Shown here piece after piece: positions 1 to 9,122 of a stretch of 64,000 nucleotides of DNA. Location of the stretch: positions 7,124,001-7,188,000 of the forward strand of contig NC_013132.1 of assembly GCF_000024005.1 (NCBI RefSeq), written 5' to 3'. The notes under the pieces are model-generated. The model searched no databases. It was not told the DNA's origin and saw only the letters and a list, made by a program, of their open reading frames with translations. Made by a program: the position numbers and the translations under genes. This stretch comes from Chitinophaga pinensis DSM 2588. GTDB taxonomy: Bacteria > Bacteroidota > Bacteroidia > Chitinophagales > Chitinophagaceae. Positions within the stretch are counted from its first letter, which is position 1; each line of letters begins with the position of its first letter.

Positions 1-1
1 G

Positions 2-784
2 AACATAAAAACACCAAAGGGTGAGATGGTATCACTGGACAATCTCGTACAGCTGAAAGATGCGATCAGTCCGTCTGCCATTTATCGTTATGATCAGGCA
101 TACAGTGCTACGATCTCTGCAACACCTGCCCCGGGTGTCAGTCTGGGGGAAGCGATCAAAGAAATGGACCAGATCACGAAAAAGGTATTGCCCAAAGATT
201 TCCGTACCAGTCTCGCCGGACAAAGCCGCGACTACGCAGAAGGCAGTTCAAGTCTGATGTACGCATTCCTCTTTGCCATCGTGCTGATCTACCTGGTACT
301 GGCCGCACAGTTTGAAAGTCTGCGGGATCCTTTCATCATCCTGCTGACCGTCCCCATGGCACTCGCAGGTGCATTAATGAGTCTCTGGTTCACCGCACAG
401 ACGGTCAATATCTTCAGTCAGATCGGGATCATTATGTTGATTGGTCTGATTACCAAGAACGGTATCCTGATCGTAGAATTTGCCAACCATACCAAACAGG
501 AAGGTGCTTCTCCGTTAGAGGCAGCCAGGGCCAGTGCGGTATCCCGGTTCAGACCTATCCTCATGACCACCCTCGCTATGATCTTAGGTACACTCCCGAT
601 TGCGCTTTCACTGGGCGCGTCTTCCGGCAGCCGTAAGTCACTGGGTATCGTGGTAGTAGGCGGATTAGTATTCGCAGGTATATTGACGCTCTATGTTATC
701 CCTGCAGTCTATTCTTACTTCTCCGCTCATAAAAAACCAGCTGCACATGCAAGAAAAACAAATGAAAGTATCGCAGCGGTATGA
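2..784 (+). CDS. RND efflux transporter permease, C-terminal part (window-truncated)
   Basis: This is the last 260 residues of a proton-driven RND inner-membrane pump of the HAE-1/AcrB type. The reading frame is open to the window edge, so the N-terminal two thirds lie outside. Visible are the end of a periplasmic porter/docking domain, then about five hydrophobic membrane segments. They include one running into the sequence LITKNGILIVEFA, the conserved RND motif where helix 11 precedes the RP(I/V)LMTT segment. The C-terminus ends in a short basic tail. The TolC-type gene begins 20 bases downstream in the same direction, so pump and outer-membrane channel form one transcription unit, with the adaptor presumably upstream. 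Substrate cannot be told from this fragment. Confidence 0.93.
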   Translation, partial: NIKTPKGEMVSLDNLVQLKDAISPSAIYRYDQAYSATISATPAPGVSLGEAIKEMDQITKKVLPKDFRTSLAGQSRDYAEGSSSLMYAFLFAIVLIYLVLAAQFESLRDPFIILLTVPMALAGALMSLWFTAQTVNIFSQIGIIMLIGLITKNGILIVEFANHTKQEGASPLEAARASAVSRFRPILMTTLAMILGTLPIALSLGASSGSRKSLGIVVVGGLVFAGILTLYVIPAVYSYFSAHKKPAAHARKTNESIAAV

Positions 785-804
785 GGATTTAAAATAAACA
801 GATC

Positions 805-2160
805 ATGAAACAGTATCATCATTTAAAAGGATATATATTTACTGGTACGCTTGCACTCTATCTATTGAGTGCAGGCGGCAGCCAGCTGAAAGCACAGGAT
901 ATCAGTCTGGACAGCGTTATCAGCAAAGCGCAAAAGAACAATAACAGTCTGAAAGCCGATGCGCTCAATATTGACCGTGCACAGTCGCAAACCATCATTT
1001 CCAGAAGTTATCTCAGGCCCGAAGTAGGTTTCTCTTCCGCTGTGAATCATTATTTCCAGCAACCCCTCTTCTTTGGTTTTGGCGACGCCGGTACAACTCC
1101 TGCTGATAAGATCGGATACGGCCGCTTTGGTGGTAAAGACCAGGCAAATGCATCCCTGGATATCAGCGTACCGATATATAGTCCGCTGCAGCGATCTACC
1201 ATCGAAAAGAACAAACTGGAAGAAACACAGCGTCGCCTGCAATACCGTATGAAAGCGGCAGACGTTACAGCTGCTGTCAAACAGGTATATCTGCGCATAC
1301 TCGTATTGGAAAAAAGGAAACAGTTACAACAGGAAAGTATCGAACGAAACAAACGTGCACTCGCGGATGCCAGATCCCTCTTCTTACAGGGGAAGGCTTT
1401 ACTGGTAGACACACTCCGGGCCTATACCTCCTGGAAGAACCTGGAACCGGATCTCTTACGGATCAGTTACGCGATCGACGTCAGCAAGGAACAACTCAAT
1501 ATCCTGATGGGAGCAGATCCCGCTGCACACATCAGTCTTGCTGACACATTGCAGGCCCCTGAAAATGATACGCTGCCGGACGAACCTGCGCTGTTTGCCC
1601 GTTCCCTACAGGAAAGACCCGAACTGCAGTTACTTTCATTACAGCGGGATATCAGTCAAAAGGAAGTAGCCACCGCAAAGAATGCCAGACTACCTGTTAT
1701 CACAGGTGTAGGACAATACCTCTTGCAGACACAGGCCAACAGTTTTAAATACTATGACGCCTACTATCCTTCCACTTCTTTTGTGGGCGCAAAAATCACC
1801 CTGCCAATCTATACAGGTGGCAGACATAATGAACGTATCAAAAAAGCACAGATAGAACAACAGCAGGCCAGTATTCAATACACTGATGCAACAGACAAAC
1901 TACAAGGTCAGGTAAAACAGATTGTCGCCAATCTGAATGAGACTTATCAGCGTATACAAACACAGGCTACGGTGACCAGTACCGCTGAAAGCAGTTACCG
2001 GCTGACGAAATACCGTTACGAAAGAGGAGCCGCTACAAGGCTTGAGCTGGTAGATGCGGAACTGTCATTGACAAGCGCGAGATCAGCGTACCTGGAAGCG
2101 GTATTTGATTTTGAGGCTGCGAAGATAGAGATGGAGCGACTACTGGGCACAACACACTGA
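805..2160 (+). CDS. TolC family outer-membrane efflux protein
   Basis: A 451-residue outer-membrane channel of tripartite efflux pumps. It starts with a signal peptide ending near AGGSQLKAQ (about residue 31). Two long, helix-rich repeats follow, typical of OEP (TolC) proteins: around residues 40-230 and 250-445. The second contains the usual RTY-like stretch SSYRLTKYRYERGAATRLELVDAE, where repeat two closes with ARSAYLEAVFDFEAA. Length fits the family. It follows the RND permease by 20 bases and is followed by a GC-rich hairpin, so it is the last gene of the pump operon. The TolC assignment is firm; the exported compound is unknown. Confidence 0.93.
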   Translation: MKQYHHLKGYIFTGTLALYLLSAGGSQLKAQDISLDSVISKAQKNNNSLKADALNIDRAQSQTIISRSYLRPEVGFSSAVNHYFQQPLFFGFGDAGTTPADKIGYGRFGGKDQANASLDISVPIYSPLQRSTIEKNKLEETQRRLQYRMKAADVTAAVKQVYLRILVLEKRKQLQQESIERNKRALADARSLFLQGKALLVDTLRAYTSWKNLEPDLLRISYAIDVSKEQLNILMGADPAAHISLADTLQAPENDTLPDEPALFARSLQERPELQLLSLQRDISQKEVATAKNARLPVITGVGQYLLQTQANSFKYYDAYYPSTSFVGAKITLPIYTGGRHNERIKKAQIEQQQASIQYTDATDKLQGQVKQIVANLNETYQRIQTQATVTSTAESSYRLTKYRYERGAATRLELVDAELSLTSARSAYLEAVFDFEAAKIEMERLLGTTH

Positions 2161-2214
2161 GCATATGAGAATCAGATCAGACAGGAAGAAAGACAGACAG
2201 GATTTTAACAGAAA

Positions 2215-2240
2215 CAGCCGGCGCTGCAATGCGCCGGCTG
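2215..2240. terminator. GC-rich hairpin between convergent genes
   Basis: A perfect 10-bp stem (CAGCCGGCGC pairing with GCGCCGGCTG) with a 6-base loop lies between the TolC gene and the convergent TonB-receptor gene. There is no strong T run, but the position suggests a bidirectional terminator. Confidence 0.6.
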
Positions 2241-2267
2241 TCATCCTTGCTTTGGGAATAGCAACAA

Positions 2268-4649
2268 TTAAAATTTATAAGATACCGTACCGACAAACTG
2301 GGTCGGTGGTATCGGATTAATGCTGTAGTTCTCGTGTACGTAGTAGTTATAAGTATTCGTGATGTTGGATACTTTTGCCATCACACCGAAACGTTTGAAA
2401 GAATAACCGGCACTCAGATCCAGTGTAGAGAATCCTGGTACGGAGATCAGACGGTTATATTTCTGCGACTGATTGATAGTATTGTTCCAACCCGCGAAAC
2501 GTTGTCCGATATAGTAATAACCTACACCAAATTTCACACCTTTCAATGCTGACTGCTGCAAGGTATAGAACACGCTGGCATTCGCAGTATGATTCGGATT
2601 ACCTACCAGGCGCTCGCCTTCCACCGCACCACCTACAACACCACTGGTGCTTTCGATAGTGATATTGTTGTAGCTATAACCTGCGATCACATCCAGACCC
2701 GCCATCGGATGGCCTGCGATATCCACTTCCACACCACGGCTGAGGGTTTTACCGATCAGCGCTTTCAGGTTAGCGTTATTGTTTGGCGTCACACCATCTT
2801 TCTGGAAAGGAGACGTCTGTGCGTAGTTATTATTTCTGATCTGGTAAGCAGTCACATTTACAGACAGTTTACCTTTCAGGAAGTCGTTTTTAATACCCAC
2901 CTCATACTGATCGATCACAGATGGTTTCAGCGCATTGCTGTCAACATCTAAACCGTTGTTAGGTGTAAAGGAGTTAGCGTAGCTGACAAATACCGCGGTG
3001 CTTTCGATCGGTTTATATACCAGTCCGAAACGCGGGGAGAATGAATGATCATATTTTGCCTTGGTCTGTGTCGACCCATTGGTTTTAAGATCAAGGGTGA
3101 CAGGCGCTTCATTCTGCAGATAAGAGAAACGTACGCCTGCCAGGAAGTTCAGTTTACTGTTGATTTTGATCAGGTCCTGTACATATACACCCAGACGGTT
3201 GATCGGGGTAGTAACACGCTTGATCCTGGAAGCATCCGGCATGTCTGTACGTGGTGTGTACAGGTCCGGGTTCAGGATATTGATCGTATCGTAAGTAGTT
3301 GGCTGATTGTAAGAAAATGCTTTTGTATAATAGCGGTCGCCGTCAACGCCTGCGAGTACATTGTGCTGCAGACTTCCAGTTTTGAATTTACCGGTCAGGT
3401 CCAGCTGTGCGATATAATAATCTTCGGAGTTATATGCCCTGTTCAGCGGACGAGCCCATTTACCATTTGCATCTGCCTGAATTCTTTCAATGGCATAATA
3501 GTCCCTGCTATAACGCTGGTAAGTAAACATACCATTGAGGGTCCAGTTGTCGTTCAGCTGATGCTTGATAGAAGCGCCGGCAGATGATTGCTGAGTATGC
3601 GCATATTGCCATGACGTACCATAGAAGCTGTTACGTGGTACATCAGCGATCTTTGTATTATCCAGTGAACCGATACCAAAATCAGGAGTGAAATCATGTT
3701 TCAGGTAATCGCCCTGTACGATCAGTGTTGTACGTTCGCTTAATTTGAAGAGTAAAGACGGATTAACATAATAACGTTTAGAATGTACTTTATCACGATA
3801 GCTGTCAGTCGTTTCAAAAGTGCCGTTAACACGGTAAGCTATTTTAGAGGACAGCGGACCATATACATCAAAAGCGGGTTTGAACAGTCCGTAGCTACCG
3901 GCACGAACGTTTACTTCACCACCAAAGTTAAACTTTGGCTGTTTGGTCACCATGTTCATCACCGCACCTGGTGCAACGTTACCATACAGGATGGCCGCAC
4001 TGCCTTTCAGGATCTCTACTCTTTCCAGGGAACTCATTTCCGGCATTACACCGGAATTCACACGAGCGCCGTTTTTAAACATATTGGTGCTGGAGAATCC
4101 ATAACCTCTTGCATTAAAAGACTCCTGGGTACCTGCCCTGCTGGAAGCCATATAAACACCGTTCACACTTTTCACCACATCACTCATACGCTGTACCTGC
4201 TGATCTTCCAGCACTTCATGACCAATCACCGCAACACCCTGTGGCAGATCGATCGCCGCTACCGGCAACTTGCTTACAGTAACAGGACGTTTGTTGATCG
4301 TACGTGTTCTGCTGCCTTCTATTACGATTTCATTCAGCTGGGCGGAAGTCGCTTCCAGTGCCAGGGAAATATCGGTGGTCTGGTCGGCGGTCACACTTAC
4401 AGGTTGCTGTACTGTTTTCATACCTGTGCAGGAGATGATCAGTACATGTTCACCCTGTCGGACGTTCTTCAGTATAAACGCTCCGTCTTCGCTGGTAACA
4501 GCACCTTTTTTAGTGTCTTTCAGTCCGACGGTGACAAATGCGGCCGGATGGCCATCTGCAGAAGTTATTTTTCCTTTAATATTGCCATTTTGTGCAAAGG
4601 CAGCGAGATGACATAAAGCTAAGATCAGAATCAGGTATATATGTTTCAC
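2268..4649 (-). CDS. TonB-dependent siderophore-type receptor
   Basis: Outer-membrane TonB-dependent receptor, probably for an iron chelate. A GTG start gives a compact signal peptide (KHIYLILILALCHLAAFA, cleaved before QNGN). An upstream in-frame ATG at 4706 would add 19 unlikely residues. In order come a carboxypeptidase-like regulatory domain (about residues 22-105, with GxVTSEDGAF), a plug domain (about 120-250, with RGYGF and the phrase EILKGSAAILYG typical of siderophore receptors) and a 22-strand barrel ending in aromatic SYKF. The gene stands alone with its own long upstream region. Ligand is inferred only from the plug signature. No clear Fur box was identified by eye. Confidence 0.9.
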   Translation of the reverse strand: MKHIYLILILALCHLAAFAQNGNIKGKITSADGHPAAFVTVGLKDTKKGAVTSEDGAFILKNVRQGEHVLIISCTGMKTVQQPVSVTADQTTDISLALEATSAQLNEIVIEGSRTRTINKRPVTVSKLPVAAIDLPQGVAVIGHEVLEDQQVQRMSDVVKSVNGVYMASSRAGTQESFNARGYGFSSTNMFKNGARVNSGVMPEMSSLERVEILKGSAAILYGNVAPGAVMNMVTKQPKFNFGGEVNVRAGSYGLFKPAFDVYGPLSSKIAYRVNGTFETTDSYRDKVHSKRYYVNPSLLFKLSERTTLIVQGDYLKHDFTPDFGIGSLDNTKIADVPRNSFYGTSWQYAHTQQSSAGASIKHQLNDNWTLNGMFTYQRYSRDYYAIERIQADANGKWARPLNRAYNSEDYYIAQLDLTGKFKTGSLQHNVLAGVDGDRYYTKAFSYNQPTTYDTINILNPDLYTPRTDMPDASRIKRVTTPINRLGVYVQDLIKINSKLNFLAGVRFSYLQNEAPVTLDLKTNGSTQTKAKYDHSFSPRFGLVYKPIESTAVFVSYANSFTPNNGLDVDSNALKPSVIDQYEVGIKNDFLKGKLSVNVTAYQIRNNNYAQTSPFQKDGVTPNNNANLKALIGKTLSRGVEVDIAGHPMAGLDVIAGYSYNNITIESTSGVVGGAVEGERLVGNPNHTANASVFYTLQQSALKGVKFGVGYYYIGQRFAGWNNTINQSQKYNRLISVPGFSTLDLSAGYSFKRFGVMAKVSNITNTYNYYVHENYSINPIPPTQFVGTVSYKF

Positions 4650-4920
4650 TAGGTGGTAGAATTTTTTGCAAAGAAAAAATGTATACACCGCTCTGCCGAG
4701 ACGCATCCGGAAAAAAACAGCACTATGATTTTGAATAGTCCGCCAAAAGAAAAAATATATTCAGAATTTATACAGATTCAATCAAAGCCTTTACCATACG
4801 ACAATACAGCATCACATAACATTTTATTCTAAAGCTACAGCAGGTAGATAATGACATTATTTGTCCATAATGGGGCATCAAATTCAAAATTGATTTAGAA
4901 TTCGGAAATAATATTGTGGT

Positions 4921-5616
4921 ATGAAAATACTGATCATTGATGGCGAGTTGTCTTTATCGCAGGTGATGATCTCCTATTTATCAGCCGAAAACTATATATG
5001 TGAGTATGCCAATACTTACAAAAGAGCACAGTCGAAGATCGCAGTATATGACTATGATTGCATTTTACTGGACCTGGACCTGCCCGATGGTGATGGAAGC
5101 AAGCTGCTGGAGGAAATCAAGAAGAGAGACAAACAGGAAGGCGTTATTATTATCTCCGCGAGACAATCGTATGAAGATAAAATCCACGCTTTACAGAACG
5201 GCGCTGACGATTACATTACTAAACCGTTTTATCTGCCGGAACTGGGCGCCAGGATCTTCTCAGTGATCAGAAGAAGAAAATACAATAACTCCAATATTAT
5301 CAGACAGGGAGCTTTGACTGTCGACCTGCTCGCAAAAACCGTCTACATTAATGAGCTGCCGGTACTGCTTACGCGCAAGGAATTTGACCTCCTGATTTAT
5401 TTCATCGGCAATAAAAACAAGGTGCTTTCCAAACAGGAACTGGCCGAACAACTTTCCGGCGATATTGCCGGGCTCCGGGATGACCATAATGTCATTTACG
5501 CCCATATCAAAAACCTCAAGAAGAAACTACAGGAAGGCGGCGCAGGTAATTACCTGAAAACAATCTATGCCACCGGGTACAAATGGGATTTCTGTACATC
5601 AGACCAAACACATTAA
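4921..5616 (+). CDS. OmpR/PhoB-type response regulator
   Basis: A 231-residue two-component response regulator. The receiver domain (about 1-118) has the phosphoacceptor Asp in ILLDLDLPDGDG, the conserved Ser/Thr region IIISAR and the Lys in DDYITKPF. A winged-helix trans-reg-C domain (about 130-225) follows, with LTRKEFDLLIYFIGNKNKVLSKQELAE and the closing TIYATGYKWDF. No sensor kinase is adjacent. The divergent neighbour is the TonB receptor, so control of that gene is possible but only inferred from position. The acidic pair normally seen near the N-terminus reads IDGE here, a slight deviation from DDE. Confidence 0.9.
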   Translation: MKILIIDGELSLSQVMISYLSAENYICEYANTYKRAQSKIAVYDYDCILLDLDLPDGDGSKLLEEIKKRDKQEGVIIISARQSYEDKIHALQNGADDYITKPFYLPELGARIFSVIRRRKYNNSNIIRQGALTVDLLAKTVYINELPVLLTRKEFDLLIYFIGNKNKVLSKQELAEQLSGDIAGLRDDHNVIYAHIKNLKKKLQEGGAGNYLKTIYATGYKWDFCTSDQTH

Positions 5617-5681
5617 AATAAAACTAATACGATTATTATTATCCATAAAACTGACATTTTATTGGATCAAACTCCTTATTT

Positions 5682-5697
5682 CTACAATTTTTTGTAG
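5682..5697. promoter_or_regulatory. Short inverted repeat upstream of the ATP-grasp operon
   Basis: CTACAA and TTGTAG, separated by TTTT, form a 6-bp-arm inverted repeat about 80 bases before the first gene of the ATP-grasp operon. It could be an operator or chance in AT-rich DNA; nothing else supports it. Confidence 0.25.
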
Positions 5698-5777
5698 CAA
5701 ACCCTGGCATTTATCCCTCTAAAACGTTAAATTGTAGCTGTCACCCTTATTCTTTCTAACCCATTAAATCCACTGGA

Positions 5778-7223
5778 ATGAGTCTGCCCACTTTATTAGA
5801 ACACTATGATCAGGGCACAGGCACCTGGGATGAAATGTGCGACCGCCAGCAGATACGGGAGCAATACAACAAGGTCATTGCCACCCTCCGGCAGTTCAGT
5901 ATCAACGATCTGCAACGGAAAGACAGACTGGCCGATGAGCTCTTTATGAATCAGGGGATCACCTTCACCGTGTACAGTGAAGATGCCGGTATCGAGCGCA
6001 TTTTTCCCTTTGACATCATTCCCCGCATCATCACCGGTAAAGAATGGGAACATATCGAAGCCGGTATCAAACAGCGGCTCAAAGCCCTTAATCTCTTCCT
6101 CAAGGATATCTACAACGGACAGCAGATCCTGAAAGACAAAATCGTACCTGCTTCCCTGATCGCTTCCTGTCCGCATTATACCCGGGAAGTATTCGGTATC
6201 AGGGTACCGCATGATATTTATGTCCATATCTCCGGTATTGACCTGATACGGGGCGAGGATGGCCATTTTTATGTACTGGAAGACAATCTGCGGACGCCTT
6301 CCGGCGTGAGCTATATGCTGGAGAACAGGGAAGTCACCAAACGAATCTTCCCCGAACTGCTGGCCGCCAGCCATGTCAGAAGGGTCAGTAACTACCCCCT
6401 CATGTTGCATGAGATATTACAGCAAATGGGGCCCGGACAAATATCCAATCCGCGGGTCGTATTGCTGACACCCGGCATTTATAACTCCGCCTATTACGAG
6501 CATACCTTCCTGGCCAGACAGATGGGTATTACCCTGGTAGAAGGCAGGGATCTGCTGGTCAATAACCATAAAGTGTACATGAAGACCACCGATGGTCTGG
6601 AACAGGTCCACGTCATCTACCGCAGAATAGATGATGAATTCCTGGATCCGCTCATGTTCCGGCCGGATAGCGCCCTGGGTATTCCCGGCTTAATGAGCGC
6701 CTACCGGATGGGCAATGTCGCTATTGTCAATGCCATCGGCAACGGGGTCGCTGATGATAAAGCCGTATATGCTTACGTACCCGCTATGATCCGGTACTAC
6801 CTCAATGAGGAACCTATCCTGCCCAATGTGCCGACTTACGAAATGAGTAATCCGGACGCCAGACACTATGTGTTTGAAAATTATACCAACATGGTGATCA
6901 AACGCACCAATCAGTCCGGTGGATATGGGATGGTCATGGGCAATAATGTATCGCCGGAAGAATGGCTGAAAGCCAAAGCGGCAATCGAAGCTGATCCGCG
7001 TAGCTTTATCGCGCAGCCTATCATCAGACTGTCTACCGTACCCTGTTTTATAGACGGTACCTTCCAGGCCCGGCATGTGGACCTGCGCCCTTATGCGCTT
7101 TGTGGTCCGCAGGGCGTACAGATCGTTCCCGGCGGTCTCACCCGTGTCGCCCTGCGGAAAGACTCCCTGATCGTTAACTCCTCCCAGGGCGGAGGCAGTA
7201 AGGATACCTGGATTATAGATTGA
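5778..7223 (+). CDS. Circularly permuted ATP-grasp protein (COG2308 type)
   Basis: A 481-residue protein of the circularly permuted type-2 ATP-grasp family (formerly DUF404/DUF407), a group predicted to ligate amino groups to carboxylates using ATP. Recognisable stretches are the N-terminal GITFTVYS segment, PFDIIPRII, the central HFYVLEDNLRTPSGVSYMLENR and the C-terminal nucleotide/metal region VIKRTNQSGGYGMVMG with FIDGTFQARHVDLRPY. Length is normal. It is the first gene of a tight operon with an alpha-E protein (22-base gap) and a transglutaminase-like protein. That arrangement is widespread in bacteria and was linked by comparative genomics to peptide synthesis or protein tagging. The true substrate is unknown. 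Confidence 0.92.
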   Translation: MSLPTLLEHYDQGTGTWDEMCDRQQIREQYNKVIATLRQFSINDLQRKDRLADELFMNQGITFTVYSEDAGIERIFPFDIIPRIITGKEWEHIEAGIKQRLKALNLFLKDIYNGQQILKDKIVPASLIASCPHYTREVFGIRVPHDIYVHISGIDLIRGEDGHFYVLEDNLRTPSGVSYMLENREVTKRIFPELLAASHVRRVSNYPLMLHEILQQMGPGQISNPRVVLLTPGIYNSAYYEHTFLARQMGITLVEGRDLLVNNHKVYMKTTDGLEQVHVIYRRIDDEFLDPLMFRPDSALGIPGLMSAYRMGNVAIVNAIGNGVADDKAVYAYVPAMIRYYLNEEPILPNVPTYEMSNPDARHYVFENYTNMVIKRTNQSGGYGMVMGNNVSPEEWLKAKAAIEADPRSFIAQPIIRLSTVPCFIDGTFQARHVDLRPYALCGPQGVQIVPGGLTRVALRKDSLIVNSSQGGGSKDTWIID

Positions 7224-7245
7224 CCTTTAAAACGAACTCATATAC

Positions 7246-8187
7246 ATGCTAAGCAGGATTGCTGATTCATTGTTCTGGCTCGCCCGTTATATGGAGCGGG
7301 CCGAAAGCTTACTACGCGTTACGGCTACTCATAATCTCCTCTCGCTGGATAAAGACGTGAACGGTCCCCTCACCTGGAGACCGGTCCTGGAAACATTCAC
7401 CAGCACCAACGCAGAAGAAATCAACCAGATTTCCCACAACAGCGGTGCTGCCCTGAAGAAACTACTGACGGACCCGGCCAACAGCAATTCCCTGAAAGCC
7501 ATCATCGGCAAAGCCAGGGAAAATGCGCGTGGTATACAGGATTATATCACGAAAGAAGTATGGGAGGAAGTCAATTCATTCTATCACCTGATCAATCAGC
7601 CTTCACTGGACAGCCGCCTTTCCAATTATGAAGCTGCTGACATACTCGATCTCTTCACCCGGCATTCTGTGCTTTATACCGGTATCACGGATATCACGAT
7701 GGCGAGGGGAACAGGCTGGGGCTTTATGAACCTGGGTAAATACATTGAACGCTGTACAGAAACAATCGTACTGACTGACAAACAATACGCCCTGAACCAT
7801 TACCGGGTAGACGATACCAAGGATATTATGCAATGGCGGCACCTGCTGATGTCACTATCCGGATATGAACTGCACCTCAAAACCTACCGCTCCTATCAGT
7901 ATACACATGATGTATTACACCAGGTATTATTTAATGAAGATTTTGCGCATTCCGTTATATATTCGCTGGGCAGAATTGACCGTCATTTGCAGGATGTGAC
8001 CAAAGGTCATATTTCTGAAGAGAATGCAGCCCTGATCCGTAATTTCGGACGCCTGCACAGCAAAGTGAAACACATGGAAATTGATGATCTGACCAACAAG
8101 AGCCTCCAGCCATTCCTGGAAACCTTACGGCATGATCTCCTTCATTTCACCAACCTTCTGACGCAAAAATTTTTCTCCTACGCATAA
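7246..8187 (+). CDS. Alpha-E domain protein (COG2307 type)
   Basis: A 313-residue all-helical protein of the alpha-E (DUF403) family. It opens with the family hallmark MLSRIADSLFWLARYMERAE and continues with repeated Glu-rich helices, including GKYIERCTETIVLTDKQY, in which the IER motif recurs. No membrane segment or signal peptide is seen, so it should be cytoplasmic. It is always found beside the circularly permuted ATP-grasp protein, as here, and is thought to act with it as a partner or second catalytic unit. Biochemical function is not established. The gap to each neighbour is 22 and 8 bases, so co-transcription is near certain. Confidence 0.9.
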   Translation: MLSRIADSLFWLARYMERAESLLRVTATHNLLSLDKDVNGPLTWRPVLETFTSTNAEEINQISHNSGAALKKLLTDPANSNSLKAIIGKARENARGIQDYITKEVWEEVNSFYHLINQPSLDSRLSNYEAADILDLFTRHSVLYTGITDITMARGTGWGFMNLGKYIERCTETIVLTDKQYALNHYRVDDTKDIMQWRHLLMSLSGYELHLKTYRSYQYTHDVLHQVLFNEDFAHSVIYSLGRIDRHLQDVTKGHISEENAALIRNFGRLHSKVKHMEIDDLTNKSLQPFLETLRHDLLHFTNLLTQKFFSYA

Positions 8188-8195
8188 ATCAGCAT

Positions 8196-9122
8196 ATGGC
8201 CATTTTCAGAATACATCATGTTACCAGGTACGAGTACGACAGACCGGTCAAAGAAAGCGTCAATGAAATCAGGATCTTTCCCTTTCAATGTCACGACCAG
8301 GAGATCCTGCAGCATGAACTGCTGATTACCGGTCAGCCGGAGATCCATACCTTCACAGACTACTTTGGTAATAAGGTGGGCAACTTTAATCTGCTGCAGC
8401 CACATAAAGTGCTGAGCATTGAAAGTAAACTGCTGGTACGCACCACCGCTTCTTCCCAGTTACAGATCAATTTCCATTCAGGTTTCGCACAGCTGCAACA
8501 GGAAATGGCCGACAGCCTCCTTCTGCTGGAACTGGCCCGTCCGGATATGATCACTAATCAGAGCGCTATAGACAATATCCTCACAGTGATCCGTCAGCCG
8601 GAGAAAAGCGTAGCCGCTGTGACAGAACATTGCAGCGAATACATCTTCAAAAACTTCAAATACCTGAAAGGTATTACCAATATCGAAACAACCGTAGACG
8701 AAATCCTGCAACACCGGGCAGGCGTATGTCAGGACTTTGCACACCTGATGCTGCACATACTCCGTTCCTGCGGCATTCCCTGCCGTTATATCAGCGGGTA
8801 TATCTGTCCGAATAAGGATGGTATGCGCGGAGAAGGCGCCACACACGCCTGGGTGGAAGCATGGATACCCGGATACGGCTGGGCAGGTATCGACCCGACC
8901 AACAATATCTGGGTAACCAATAAGCATGTGAAGTTATCTGTCGGAAGGCATTTCAATGATTGCAGTCCGGTGAAAGGCACCTTCAAAGGGCCCGCCAGAC
9001 AAAAACTCTCCGTATTTGTGGCGGTTGCCTATGAAGACGGTAAAGTATTCGAAGAAACCAATGACGTACACCTGCACGGCGTAACCGAAATGTCAATAGA
9101 ACCGTTTTCCGGTCAGCAATAG
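8196..9122 (+). CDS. Transglutaminase-like protease/ligase with N-terminal beta domain
   Basis: A 308-residue protein with a bacterial transglutaminase N-terminal beta domain (about 1-85, beginning IHHVTRYEYDRPV) and a papain-like transglutaminase core. The catalytic triad is visible: Cys in HRAGVCQDFAHLML, His in GATHAWVEAWIPGYGW and Asp in GIDPTNN. There is no signal peptide, so it should act in the cytoplasm. It is the third gene of the ATP-grasp/alpha-E operon, and in this setting it probably cuts or transfers the peptide bond that the ATP-grasp enzyme makes. Its stop codon abuts the stop of the convergent permease gene with no intervening base. Confidence 0.9.
   Translation: MAIFRIHHVTRYEYDRPVKESVNEIRIFPFQCHDQEILQHELLITGQPEIHTFTDYFGNKVGNFNLLQPHKVLSIESKLLVRTTASSQLQINFHSGFAQLQQEMADSLLLLELARPDMITNQSAIDNILTVIRQPEKSVAAVTEHCSEYIFKNFKYLKGITNIETTVDEILQHRAGVCQDFAHLMLHILRSCGIPCRYISGYICPNKDGMRGEGATHAWVEAWIPGYGWAGIDPTNNIWVTNKHVKLSVGRHFNDCSPVKGTFKGPARQKLSVFVAVAYEDGKVFEETNDVHLHGVTEMSIEPFSGQQ

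Noticed and set aside
3783..4616. A 277-codon open frame on the plus strand, opposite the TonB-receptor gene
   Set aside because: It lies wholly antisense to a convincing receptor with correct domain order. Its sequence is Cys/His/Phe-rich with no domain, which is usual for shadow frames.
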